This document shows, one piece after another, positions 22,765 to 33,631 of a stretch of 34,215 nt of DNA. Numbering within the stretch: the stretch's first letter is position 1; each line of letters starts with the position of its first letter. The translations under genes and the position numbers were made by a program. Origin of the DNA: JAXMCI01 sp046349435 (lineage in GTDB: Bacteria; Pseudomonadota; Alphaproteobacteria; Dongiales; Dongiaceae); assembly GCA_046349435.1 (NCBI GenBank), contig JAXMCI010000054.1, forward strand, positions 1 through 34,215, written 5' to 3'. Under the pieces are notes generated by a model, which made no database searches, had not been told where the DNA came from, and saw nothing but the letters and a program-made list of their open reading frames with translations.

Positions 22765-23266
22765 CGACAGCCGATCCGCGGCGCGCGGGACGCCTCAGGC
22801 GAAGATCGTCGTCGAGCGTAGCTATCGCGCGCCCGTCGAGGCGCTGTGGGCGCTGTGGACGACGAAGGCAGGCTTCGAATCCTGGTGGGGGCCCGAGGGC
22901 TTCCGCGTCGAGGTCCACGTCCTGGAAGCGCGCGAGAGCGGCCGGCTCGAATACGACATGATCGCCGACTCGGCCGAGGCGATCGCCGCGATGCAGCGCC
23001 TGGGCGAGGCGCTGTCGCACGCCACGCGCGGCTGGTTCGCCGAGTTCCGGCCGCACGCGCGGCTGCGCCTGATGCACGTGATCGACTTCATCGCCGGCGT
23101 CGAGCCCTACGAAAGCACGATCGAGGTCGACTTCCATGCCGCCGGCGACCGGACCCGGATGGTGGTCACGCTCCACCCGCACCGCGACCCGCACTGGACG
23201 CAGATGGCGGCCGAGGGCTTCCGCAGCCAGCTGACGAAGCTGGACCGGCGATTCGGCGCGGGGTGA
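22757..23266 (+). CDS. SRPBCC (AHSA1/START-like) domain protein
   Basis: This 169-residue protein has a helix-grip fold that binds hydrophobic ligands. The AHSA1-like signatures are VERSYRAPVEALWALWTT at 20-37, then FESWWGPEGFRVEVHVLEAR, and a C-terminal helix WTQMAAEGFRSQLTKLDR that closes the cavity. No catalytic role is known for such proteins; most are ligand-binding partners of ArsR regulators. It starts within the regulator gene (8-base overlap) behind AGGAGGAGCC, a strong ribosome-binding site. Downstream lies a dispersed repeat (23268-23309). Confidence 0.92.
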   Translation: MTDDSRSAARGTPQAKIVVERSYRAPVEALWALWTTKAGFESWWGPEGFRVEVHVLEARESGRLEYDMIADSAEAIAAMQRLGEALSHATRGWFAEFRPHARLRLMHVIDFIAGVEPYESTIEVDFHAAGDRTRMVVTLHPHRDPHWTQMAAEGFRSQLTKLDRRFGAG

Positions 23267-23267
23267 A

Positions 23268-23309
23268 GGGGTGGCAGCGCGGCCGTGCCGACCTCGCCCC
23301 TTCGACAGG
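23268..23309. repeat. Dispersed element, second copy of the 29859-29899 flank
   Basis: GGGGTGGC, CGGCCGTGCCGACCTCGCC and TTCGACAGG occur in the same order as at 29859-29899, with one substitution and one extra C. Only the first arm is recognisable; the following bases (ATGAGG) depart from the other copy. It occupies the gap after the SRPBCC gene. Confidence 0.7.
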
Positions 23310-23438
23310 ATGAGGCTCGCGCGGCGGCGGCGCTGCTCCCTGTCGCGTCGCCAATTTTGCCGGTCGCCTGGGTTACGCCATCGCTGCTAAGAGGGCCTGC
23401 ATCGCCTGCGCCCCTCCCCCACAGCTGCCGGACCTGCC

Positions 23439-24454
23439 ATGCTCACCCAACGGACCTTCGCCGCCTTTCTCTTCGACATGGACGGGACGCTGGTCGACAG
23501 CATCGGCTCGGCCAACCGGGCCTGGACCCGCTGGGCCGAGGGGCACGGGATCGACCCCGACACCGTGCTGCGCACCATGCACGGCGTGCGCGCCGTCGAG
23601 ACCATCCGGCGGCACCTGCCGCAGGGCGACGTCGAGCGCGAGCTGGCGATCCTGACCCGGGCCGAGATGGAGGACATGGACGGCGTGCTGGAGCTGGCGG
23701 GGGCGGCCGCCTTCCTGCGCTCGCTGCCGCCGGAGCGCTGGGCGATCGTCACCTCGGCGCCGCGCGGCCTGGCGCTCGCCCGCCTCGACCGCCACAGCTT
23801 GCCGGATCCTGCCCATGCTGACCGAGCGATCGCCGCCTTTCTCTTCGACATGGACGGGACGCTGGTCGACAGCATCGGCTCGGCCAACCGGGCCTGGACC
23901 CGCTGGGCCGAGGGGCACGGGATCGACCCCGACACCGTGCTGCGCACCATGCACGGCGTGCGCGCCGTCGAGACCATCCGGCGGCACCTGCCGCAGGGCG
24001 ACGTCGAGCGCGAGCTGGCGATCCTGACCCGGGCCGAGATGGAGGACATGGACGGCGTGCTGGAGCTGGCGGGGGCGGCCGCCTTCCTGCGCTCGCTGCC
24101 GCCGGAGCGCTGGGCGATCGTCACCTCGGCGCCGCGCGGCCTGGCGCTCGCCCGCCTCGACCGCGCCGGCATCCCGGTGCCGCCGGTACGGTCACCGCCG
24201 AGGACGTGACGCGCGGCAAGCCGGCGCCGGACTGCTTCCTGTTGGCGGCGCGCCGGCTCGGCGTCGAGCCCGGCCACTGCCTGGTCTGGGAGGATGCGCC
24301 CTCGGGCATCGCCGCCGCCGAGGCGGCGGGCGCCACGGTCGTGGTGGTGACCGCGACGCACGCCCATCCGATGGACACGGCCCATCCGACGGTGACGAGC
24401 TACGAGGGCCTCGCCGCCGGGCTGGACGCGGCGGGCCGGCTGACGCTCGCCTCG
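23439..24454 (+). pseudogene. HAD family sugar/glycerol phosphatase with internal duplication and frameshift
   Basis: A beta-phosphoglucomutase-like HAD phosphatase. Motif I FLFDMDGTLVDS puts the nucleophile at Asp13 and acid at Asp15, motif II is IVTSAP, motif III Lys is in RGKPAPDCF and motif IV is WEDAPSG. It ends in VVTATHAHPMDTAHP, a mark of glycerol-3-phosphatase-like enzymes. The first 110 or so codons occur twice in frame (23458-23792 and 23831-24164), giving two motif I sites. After the second copy the frame shifts near 24180-24195, so motifs III and IV lie in another frame, and no stop follows in that frame until 24781. Active protein is unlikely as written. A misassembly that doubled one segment is a real possibility. 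Confidence 0.85.
23458..24164 (+). repeat. Tandem direct duplication, two identical 335-base copies
   Basis: Copies 23458-23792 and 23831-24164 show no difference that I can find, with a period of 372 bases (124 codons). The 37-base linker (23793-23829) resembles the leader before copy 1 (CACAGCTGCCGGACCTGCC and ATG), but carries several substitutions and indels that put its ATG (23815) out of frame with the coding part behind it. Confidence 0.93.
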
Positions 24455-24517
24455 CCGCCGGCGGCGGGGCGGCGCGCCCGGCCGGGTCCCGAGGCCGCGC
24501 CGCCGCCCCGCCCCCGC

Positions 24518-25592
24518 CTACGGGGTCAGCTCGAGGATCAGGCCGGACTGGCGTCTGCGCGGCGCGCCGCAGGCTGGAGAAACCGGCCTCCCGCGCCACC
24601 TGGCGCAGCCGCGCCTCGCCCGCCTGCGCGCCCAGGCCGCACCCGACCGCCTGCGACAGCGAGTTCGGCGTGCACGCCATGGCCGAGGCGGCGTAGTACA
24701 TGCGGCCGATCGGGTTCAGGTTGTCCTCCAGCCGGTCGCCGGCATAGGGCTCCACCAGCAGCACCTTGCCGTCGGGCTTGAGCGCCCTGCGGCAGCGCGC
24801 CAGCGCGCCGACCGGATCGCCGAGATCGTGCAGGCAGTCCATGAAGCAGGCGAGGTCGAAGTCGCCGCCGGCGAGCTCGGCGGCATCAGCCACCTCGAAG
24901 GCGACGTTGCCGGTCACCCCCTGCTCTGCGGCGCGCCGGCGCGCGGTCGCGATCGACGCGTCGTGGTAGTCGAGGCCGAGGAAGCTCGACCGGGGAAAGG
25001 CCTGCGCCATCAGGATCGTCGAGGCGCCGTGGCCGCAGCCGATGTCGGCGACGCGGGCGCCGCGCTCCAGCCGCGCGACGACGCCGTCGAGCGCCGGCAG
25101 CCACTGGCTGACCAGGAACGCCCGATAGCCGGTGCGGAAGAAGCTCTCGGTGCCGCAGAACAGGCGATGGTGGTGGGCGTGCCAGGGCAGGCCCTCGCCC
25201 GAGCGGAAGGTCTCGACGATGCGGTCCTCGTCGAGCCAGAACGAGGCCGCGACCTCGAAGGCGGGCGCCATGAAGACGGGGCTGTCGTCGAGCGCCAGCA
25301 CCATCGCCTGCGCCGGCGGCAGGCGGTAGGTCTCAGTCCCGGGATCGTAGGCGACGTAGCCGCCGGCCGCCTGGTTGGCGAGCCACTCCCGGACATAGCG
25401 CTCGCGAATGCCGGTCGCCTCGGCGAGCGCCGCCGACGTGCAGGCGCCGCGCTCGGCCATGGCCCGGTACAGGCCGAGCTTGCGGCCGACATTGACCAGC
25501 ACGCCGGAGAAGGCGGCGCCGAGGTCGCCGACGACCTGGCCGACGAAGGCTTCGACCTCGCCCGGCGCGGGCGCCGCTGTGACTTGGGTCAT
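24518..25592 (-). CDS. Class I SAM-dependent methyltransferase with N-terminal winged helix (frameshifted last residues)
   Basis: The protein has about 357 residues if the end is restored. The N-terminal dimerisation/winged-helix part runs to about residue 95 (GLYRAMAERGACTSAALAEA, then RERYVREWLANQAAGGYV). The methyltransferase domain has motif I VADIGCGHGAS at 181-191, the LGLDYHDASIATAR acidic loop, and CFMDCLHDLGDPVGALA. It resembles the Rv2258c-like group; the substrate is unknown. The frame shifts at about 24541-24547, after RRAAQTP. In the next frame the expected ending LILELTP and a stop at 24518-24520 follow at once. As written the ORF runs on into the HAD gene region. The start is ATG at 25592 (MTQVTAAPAP); GAGGAAAGAG lies upstream. 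Divergent from the AraC-type gene. Confidence 0.88.
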
Positions 25593-25718
25593 GATCTCTT
25601 TCCTCTGCATCGATGCGGCGCGGCCGGAAGCGGCGCTGCGTTCCGCGGGCGTCCTGAGGTAGTCGGCAAAGGACGCCGGTCTTGATATGCTCCGCCAAAG
25701 CCTTGCGAGGTCGTGCCA

Positions 25719-26771
25719 ATGCCGACGCAGGCGACGCGCCGCGGCCAAGCTCGCCGCGCCCACGGTCAACTTCGCCAGCCTCGTCTACGGCCTCGACGCC
25801 TACCTGCGCGCGCGCGGGGCCGATGCGGGCGAGGCGCTGCGCCGCGCCGGCCTGGCACCCGGCGACCTGACCGATCCCGAGCGGCGCGTGCCGCTGGTCC
25901 GCTATCTCGAGCTGCTGGAGATCTGCGCCGATCTCCTGGCCGATCCGCGTTCGGCCCGAAGTTCGGCGCGCAGTACGAGCCGCGCCACGCCGGCGTCGTC
26001 GGCAATGCCGCGCTCGCCGCGCGCACGGTCGGCGACGCCTTCGCGGCGATCGGGCGCTACCTGCCGACCATGGTCGACGCCACCGTGCACGGCATGGAGA
26101 TCGGCGACGGGATGGCGTTCGTCTATTCCTGCTACATCGACCCGCTGATGATGTCGTACCGGCAGAAGGGCGACTGGGCGATCGCCTTCGCCTGCAACCT
26201 GATGCGCGCCGGGCTCGCCGATCCGCGCTGGACACCGCAGGAGGTCCTGCTGCCGCAGCTCGCGGACGAGACCCTGGCGCAACGCCGGCAATTCCGCGCG
26301 GCGATCATGGGCGACAGCATCCGGGTCGGCATCCCTGGCCGGCATCCGGTTCGAGGCCGGCCTGCTCGAGCGGCCGATGGCGACGGCCGACGCGATGATC
26401 GAGCCTGATGCGCCACTACGGCGATCTCCGGCTCGCCGCCCTGGCCGGCGCGGCGCGACGCGATCGCGCCGCTCCGCCGCGAGATCGCCCGCCTCCTGGT
26501 CAAGGGCGAGGCCGGCATCGAGCCGCTGGCCTGGGCGACCGCCACCTCGGTGCGCACGCTGCAGCGGCGGCTGAAGGAGGCCGGGGTCAGCTACTCCGAC
26601 CTGCAGGACGAGGTGCGCTGGACGCTGGCGCTGAACCTGCTGGAGAAACGACACGCTGGCGCTGGCCGAGATCGCCTTCTCGCTCGGCTACTCCGAGGGC
26701 ACCAACCACGCGTTCCGGCGCTGGGAGGGGCAGTCGCCGGGAGTATCGGCGGGGACGGGCGGGTGGCGTTG
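25719..26771 (+). pseudogene. AraC family regulator with arabinose-binding-like N-terminus, several frameshifts
   Basis: Reading across frames gives an AraC regulator of the PF12625 type. The N-terminal part includes VNFASLVYGLDAYLRARG, VPLVRYLELLEICADLL and the FGAQYEPRHAGVVGNAA segment. The C-terminal DNA-binding domain has SVRTLQRRLKEAGVSYSDLQ, DTLALAEIAFSLGYSEGTN and AFRRWEGQSPGEYRR. Frames change near 25745, 25950, 26340, 26455, 26650 and 26730. The domain order and all key motifs are kept, so either the gene is recently dead or the sequence is poor here. It is divergent from the methyltransferase gene, with 126 bases between, and might have controlled it. The 3' end is uncertain. Confidence 0.82.
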
Positions 26772-26862
26772 CAGGTGCCGCAGGGAGGCCGGCCTCAGTG
26801 ACCGCCACTGGAGCTTCAAGAGCCGGCCGCAGTACATGAGCATGTCGAAGTCAGGAGCGACC

Positions 26863-27105
26863 ATGAGCACGATATCTCTCACGGAGGCCAAAGCACGTCT
26901 GAGCGAACTCGTGGACCGGGCAGCGGCGGGGAATCCATTGACATCACCTGTCGCGGCAAGCCGGTTGCGCGGCTGATCGTGGCCAGCAGCGAACGCCGAT
27001 CGATGCCACGCGGTTCCCGATGCTCGACGGTACTGGCGCCCGAACAGCCGGAGCGGCGCGCCGCCGATCTGGTGCGATCAGACAGGGATGGCGGATCGCT
27101 ACTGA
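26863..27105 (+). pseudogene. Phd/YefM-family antitoxin remnant, no toxin partner
   Basis: The start is good: AGGAG 6 bases before ATG, then MSTISLTEAKARLSELVDRA, the standard antitoxin opening. The frame breaks near 26930. In the next frame ESIDITCRGKPVARLIVASS continues the domain, and further along PEQPERRAADLVR and DRY-stop (27103-27105) match the usual C-terminal toxin-binding tail. At least two frame changes are needed. In intact systems a PIN toxin gene follows at once; here no such frame is visible on this strand and a reverse-strand tcmP-like remnant begins instead. Confidence 0.72.
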
Positions 27106-27189
27106 TGATCTGCCCCGATGCCGATGACGTAGTGCGACGTTGAAAACCGCGCCGAGCGAAAGTGCATCGAAGATGAACCTTTCGCGAGG

Positions 27190-28114
27190 AGGAGTGAGAA
27201 GTCGCGATCTTCTTTGCGAGGCCAGTCGCCTTTGCTGTCCGGCTCGACACCGCGAAAAAAGAGGAGAACTGCGGCACGCGATTGGCGCCGTTCAGTCGGA
27301 GCGGCCGGAGCACCGGGGAAGAGCGCCAAGCGGAGACGATCCCGGAAGAAGAATGTCTCTATCTGGTCGACCTCGGCGGTCCGCCTGACCCGTCTTCACC
27401 TGCTCGCGAACAGGCCCCACCGCGGCGGTACCTGCACCAATCCCGCTCCCATTCATCGGTCCCGGTCATACGGATCAGCGCGGGCGCGCCGGCCGCATCA
27501 ACGGCCTCGAGCCGGCGGGCCGCCTGCCGAAAAGCCCGGCTACGATACGAGATACCAAACATCGATCGCCTTGGTCGCCCGGATCGCCTCAAGGGTCTGC
27601 CACGAAAACGCTCATCCCATACGGGTCGAGGAACATCACGGCGCGCTTACCGGTCCAGCGACGGCTGATAAGGTCCGTGACAACCTTGTTTGCGTCGCCT
27701 TGATGGACCTCGATCCTGCGGTTTGGATGGCCGGCCTGAAGCTGGCGCAACGCCGCACAGTGCCGAACCTGTGATCGATGAAGACGTGAGCCGATCAAAA
27801 GGCGGCGCAACGTCGATTGCGATGCGGGCCGAGCCCTTCCGCCGCTCGATCGTGGCACGGGTCTCATGCCGAAACAAATCAGGGCGCTGCGCCGAGAGAT
27901 GCTCGGTCCACCTCCGTCCTGGCAAAGGCATCATCAAAATTAAAGCTCGCCAAAATGGCCGCGCAACGCCGCCATGAAAGGCTTCGAGATACCGTCCGAT
28001 GTGGGACAGCTTTAGATCAGTCGATACGCCGCCAAACTCGTGGTCAGCGTTCACCCCGGTCCCGACCAGGCTAGGGTCGGCCGCGCGGCTCCTCCATTGC
28101 CCAATGAAATCCAT
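27190..28114 (-). pseudogene. tcmP: Three-Cys-motif partner protein (TcmP-like), broken in several frames
   Basis: No single frame shows this gene, but the pieces line up in order on the reverse strand: DHEFGGVSTDLKLSHIGRYL (from about 28050), DDAFA (near 27930), RRWTEHLSAQRPDLFRHETR, FIDHRFG (near 27770), RQLQAGHPNRRIEVHQGDAN (to about 27690), KRAVMFLDPYGMSV (near 27620), then WQTLEAIRATKAIDVWYLV (27545-27600), TGTDEWERDW, and FFAVSSRTAKATGLAKKIAT near the end. GDAN and FLDPYGM followed by TLEAI..TKAID are the landmarks I know from TcmP proteins, which resemble methyltransferase folds and often accompany Gp37/Gp68 (DUF5131) genes. That partner is not seen here. GC is visibly lower than the average. 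Both ends are approximate. Confidence 0.7.
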
Positions 28115-28261
28115 AGGGCATTCTACTGATTCCACCGTGCACAGTGAAGGCCGCCTACGACGAAGGGTTAATATCTCGCTGATCGACCCAAATCATCTTG
28201 GCGTTGACGCGCGCCTGACCGGGAGTCCTCTCAGAAGAATGTCCCGTCCAGGAATGAAACA

Positions 28262-29825
28262 TCACTCCCACTCCACCGTCCCCGGCGGCTTGGACGTGAT
28301 GTCGTAGACGACGCGGTTGATCCCCTTCACCTCGTTGATGCATTGTGCGCGTCGCCACGCGGCCCAGGAACTCGTGCGGGAACGGAAAATAGTCCGCCGT
28401 CATCCCGTCCGTCGACGTCACCGCGCGCAGCGCGCAGGCCTGGTCGTACGTCCTCGCGTCGCCCATCACCCCCACCGTGCGCACCGGGAGCAGCACGGCG
28501 AAGGCCTGCCAGATGGCGTCGTAGAGGCCGGCGGCCTCGATCTCCTCGAGGAAGATCGTGTCGGCGCGGCGGAGCAGCGCCACCTTCTGCGCGTCGACCG
28601 CGCCGGGGATGCGGATGGCGAGGCCAGGGCCCGGGAAGGGGTGGCGGCGGACCATGCGCTCGGGCAGGCCCAGCTCGCGGCCGAGCGCGCGGACCTCGTC
28701 CTTGAAGAGCTCGCGCAGCGGCTCGACGAGCTTCAGGCGCATGCGCTCCGGCAGGCCGCCGACATTGTGGTGCGACTTGATGGTGACGCTGGGGCCGCCG
28801 GCGACCGAGACCGATTCGACGACGTCGGGGTAGAGGGTGCCCTGGGCGAGGAAGTCGGCGCCGCCGATGGTCGCGGCCTCCGCTTCGAAGACCTCGACGA
28901 AGAGGCCGCCGATGATCTTGCGCTTGGCCTCCGGGTCGGTGATTCCGGCGAGCTTGCCGAGGAACAGCTCCGAGGCGTCGGCGTGGATCAGCGGGATGTT
29001 GTAGTGGTCGCGGAAGAGCGATGCCACCTGCGCCCCCTCGCCTTCGCGCAGCAGGCCGTGATCGACGAAGATGCAGGTCAGCTGGTCGCCGATCGCCTCG
29101 TGGATCAGCACCGCGGCGACCGCCGAATCGACGCCGCCGGAGAGGCCGCAGATCACCTTGCCCTTGCCGACCTGGTGGCGGATCTGCGCGATCGCCTGGT
29201 GGCGGAAGGCGGCCATCGTCCAGTCGCCGGCGCAGCCCGCCACCTTGTGCACGAAGTTGGCGAGCAGCTTGCCGCCCTGCGGGGTGTGCACGACCTCCGG
29301 GTGGAACATCACGCCGTAGTAGCGGCGGTGGTCGTCGGCGGTGATGGCGAAGGGGGCGTTGTCGCTGGCGCCCACCACCTTGAAGCCCGCGGGCAGCTCG
29401 ATGACGCGGTCGCCGTGGCTCATCCAGACCTGCTCGCGGTCGCCCGGCGCCCAGAGGCCGTCGAGCAGCAGGCAGCGGTCGGTGATCTCGACGAAGGCGC
29501 GGCCGAACTCGCGGTGGCTGGAGGGCTCGACCCGGCCGCCGAGCTGGGCGCAGAGGGTCTGCTGGCCGTAGCAGATGCCGAGCAGCGGCACCTTGAGGTC
29601 GAAGACGATCGAGGGCGCGCGCGGCGTGCCGGAATCGAGCACCGAGGCCGGGCCGCCGGAGAGGATGATGGCGCGCGGCGCGAAGTCGGCGATGCGCTGC
29701 GGGGCGGCGTTGTAGGGCAGGATCTCGCAATAGACGCCGGATTCGCGGATGCGGCGGGCGATCAGCTGGGTCACCTGCGAGCCGAAATCGAGGATCAGCA
29801 CGCGGTCGTGCTCGGGGGCGGTCAT
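28262..29825 (-). CDS. guaA: GMP synthase (glutamine-hydrolysing), frameshifted near C-terminus
   Basis: Converts XMP to GMP using glutamine and ATP. The class I amidotransferase domain (about 8-195) has LGICYGQQT with Cys85, and MFHPEVVHTP with His175 and Glu177. The ATP-PPase domain begins near 215 with GLSGGVDSAVAA (P-loop, 228-239). The dimerisation domain follows. At about 28338-28345 the frame shifts by one base. In the other frame the expected ending INEVKGINRVVYDITSKPPG and VEWE-stop (28262-28264) follows exactly. As written, the frame would instead run to 28155 with unrelated residues. Loss of the C-terminal dimer end in an essential-type gene points to a sequence error. The start ATG has AAGGAG 7 bases upstream. 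Last gene of the guaB cluster. Confidence 0.95.
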
Positions 29826-29858
29826 AGCGGCTCCTTGAGGTGGGGCGCTCGGGGCGAC

Positions 29859-29960
29859 GGGGTGGCGGCGCGGCCGTGCCGACCTCGCCCTTCGACAGGC
29901 TCAGGACGAGGTTCGGGGCGCGGGCGCGATCTCGAAGGCCTCATCCTGAGCCTGTCGAAG
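29859..29960. repeat. REP-like element with 21-base inverted arms
   Basis: Arms 29890-29910 (CTTCGACAGGCTCAGGACGA plus G) and 29940-29960 pair with a single mismatch across a 29-base loop. The upstream flank 29859-29889 recurs at 23268-23299, and a single arm recurs at 4678-4696. It fills the 169-base gap between guaA and the GNAT gene. An RNA copy would fold into a long hairpin. Confidence 0.88.
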
Positions 29961-29994
29961 GATGGGGCCGGCGCGGTGCGATGGGGCGCGCCCG

Positions 29995-30546
29995 TCATCG
30001 GCCCGGCGCCTGGGCGGCGAGCCAGGCTGAGAGGTCGGACCAGCCATAGGCGAGCTCGTGCAGGCTGACGCCCCACAGGGTCTCGTCGCGCTCGCCGGCG
30101 CGGGTCGCGCCGACCGCCTCGTAGAAGAAGCGGGCGGGGTTGTCGGCGAGCACCCAGGCGAAGGCGGAGCCGAGGCCCTGGCCGGCGAGGTGGGCGAAGG
30201 CGCCCTGCAGCAGGCCGCGCCCGATGCCGCGGTCCTGCCAGTCGGTCAGCACGTAGATCATGTAGAGCTCGGCGGCGAAGCGGTGGGTCAGCGCCTGGGC
30301 CGGGCCGAGGCTGGCGAATCCGACGATGCCGGCGTCGGGCCGGCTCGCCACCAGCACCGCCTCGCGCGGCGCGCGGCGGGTCAGCAGCTTGCGCCAGCCG
30401 GCCGCCTTGTCGTCGACCGACATGCCGATCATCACCCGGTCGGGGATGATGCCGGCATAGGTGGTGCGCCAGCTCTCGACATGGACGCGGGCGATGCCGC
30501 GGGCGTCGGCCGGGCGGGCCTTGCGGATCAGCGTGTCGGCGATCAT
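29995..30546 (-). CDS. GNAT family N-acetyltransferase
   Basis: This 183-residue protein shows the GNAT fold. N-terminal IRKARPADARGIARVHVESW opens it, LYMIYVLTDWQDRGIGRGLL is the acetyl-CoA-binding motif A (Q/RxxGxG as QDRGIG), and AFAWVLADNPARFFYEAVGA forms the C-terminal strand and helix. The substrate is unknown. Its ATG overlaps the TGA of the RsmB-like gene by four bases (ATGA), so the two are translationally coupled, which makes it part of the guaB-to-guaA cluster. A 169-base gap with a REP-like element separates it from guaA. Confidence 0.92.
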   Translation of the reverse strand: MIADTLIRKARPADARGIARVHVESWRTTYAGIIPDRVMIGMSVDDKAAGWRKLLTRRAPREAVLVASRPDAGIVGFASLGPAQALTHRFAAELYMIYVLTDWQDRGIGRGLLQGAFAHLAGQGLGSAFAWVLADNPARFFYEAVGATRAGERDETLWGVSLHELAYGWSDLSAWLAAQAPGR

Positions 30547-31943
30547 GCGGCCGGCGCCTCCGCTTCCGGCCCCTCTTCGGCCTCGGGCGCGGCTTCGGGG
30601 TCGGCTTCGGGGCCGGCTTCGGGGTCGGCGGCCGCCGCCTTCGCGGCGCGGCCGAGCACGGCGACGAAGAAGCCGTCGCAGCCGTCGCGCGCCGGGGTCA
30701 GGCGCAGCCAGTCGCCGGCGCCGCCCGGCCCGGCGCCGCCGACCGCCTCCGGCCAGAGCGCGGCGACCGGCACCGGCGCGAAGTCCGGCGCCGACGCCAG
30801 GAAGCGGGCGACCTGTTCCTCGTTCTCCGCGGCGAGCAGCGAGCAGGTGGCGTAGACCAGCCGGCCGCCCGGCTTCACCAGGCAGGCGGCGCTCTCCAGG
30901 ATGCGGGCCGCCTGGCGCCACCAGCTCGTAGCCCAGGCATCAGGCGCCATTTCTGGTCAGGGTTGCGCCGCCAGGTGCCGCCAGCCGCTGCAGGGCGCGT
31001 CGACCAGCACGCGGTCGAAACGGGCGGCGTGCCGCTTGACCCAGGGGTCGCGCTCGCTCGACAGGCCGCGCCATCGACGTGCACGCCGGCGCGGCGCAGC
31101 CCGGCGGCACCAGTCGACCCGGCCCTGCAGCACGTGGCGACGAGATGGCCTTGTTGCCCATCGCGGCCGCCAGCGCCAGCGTCTTGCCGCCGGCCCCGGC
31201 GCGAAATCGACGACGCGGTGGCCGGGCCGGGCGTCGGCGAGCAGCGCGACCAGCTGCGAGCCCTCGTCCTGGACTTCGACGAGGCCGTCGTTGAAGCATT
31301 TCCAGGGTGGCGAGCGGCAGCGGCCGGCCGGCGATGCGCAATCCGAGCGGCGAGCGGCGTCGGCTGCGACTCGACGCCCTCGGCGGCGAGCGCCGCCCGG
31401 GCCGCCGCGCCGCCCTTCAACGCGTTGACCCGCAGGTCGAGCGGCGCCTCGTCCATCAGCGCAGCAGCTCGTGCTCCATGGCGCCGCCGAGCCGCTTGGA
31501 AGGCGGGCTCAGCCGGGCGGGGAACTCGAGCCCGCGGAAGCGGCCGGCTGGGCCGGGATGCTCGATGGTGTGGCCCTCGAGCGCGCGGAGCGAGCCCGCG
31601 CTCGGCCTCGGCGAGCACTTGGCCGGTACTGGCCGCCGTCGAAGGCGCCGGCGATCCGGTCGGCCGACCAGCCGTCGAGCAGCGCCAGCGCGGCGATGAC
31701 GCAGCCACCCCGGTCGCGCTCCGGAGGCGCCAGGGCGCCGTCGCCGCCGGCCCTGGCGATCCACCAGTCGAGCGCGGCGCGGCGGCAGCACCGCGTAGGT
31801 TGATCGAGCACAGCGCAGCGGTCCTGGCCGCCGATGTAGCGCCGGCTGCGGAAGAAGGCGGCGGCGGCGGTCGGCAGCGCGCTGCCGCCATGGATCTCGC
31901 CCAGCAGCTCGATCGCGGCCTGCAGCCGCGCGCCCGGAGTCAT
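30543..31943 (-). pseudogene. RsmB/NOP family 16S rRNA m5C methyltransferase, many frameshifts
   Basis: Joined over frames this is a protein of about 450 residues. An N-terminal NusB-like helical domain (TPGARLQAAIELLGEI, then FFRSRRYIGGQDRCAV) is followed by the PLDLRVNALKG segment and a Rossmann methyltransferase domain with GGKTLALAAAMGNK. The last 135 codons are intact (30543-30950): LVKPGGRLVYATCSLLAAEN, with the catalytic Cys of the TCS motif, and GCDGFFVAVLGR, then an acidic Ala/Pro/Glu tail. Between about 30950 and 31850 I count at least eight frame changes. The family methylates C967-type positions in 16S rRNA. It lies between guaB and the GNAT gene, an arrangement common in alphaproteobacteria, so the gene is probably intact in the organism. 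Confidence 0.85.
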
Positions 31944-31985
31944 GGCCGCGCGCCCCCCGGGGCAGGCGGCGCTATCGCCGCGGGA

Positions 31986-33449
<1,464 letters not shown>

Positions 33450-33631
33450 GCCATGCCTCTTCGGGGCCACGGCCCCGCCGGTGAATGGCGCGCCATCATA
33501 CACAGGAGGGCCGCGAATCCAAGAAGATTGGGACCCATGACCTGGATCAATGCCGCAGCCCGGGGCGGCGGCTGTTTATGCTGGAGAAGCGCGCCCTACC
33601 GCCCGCGCCGGAGAACCGACAGGAGCCCGAG

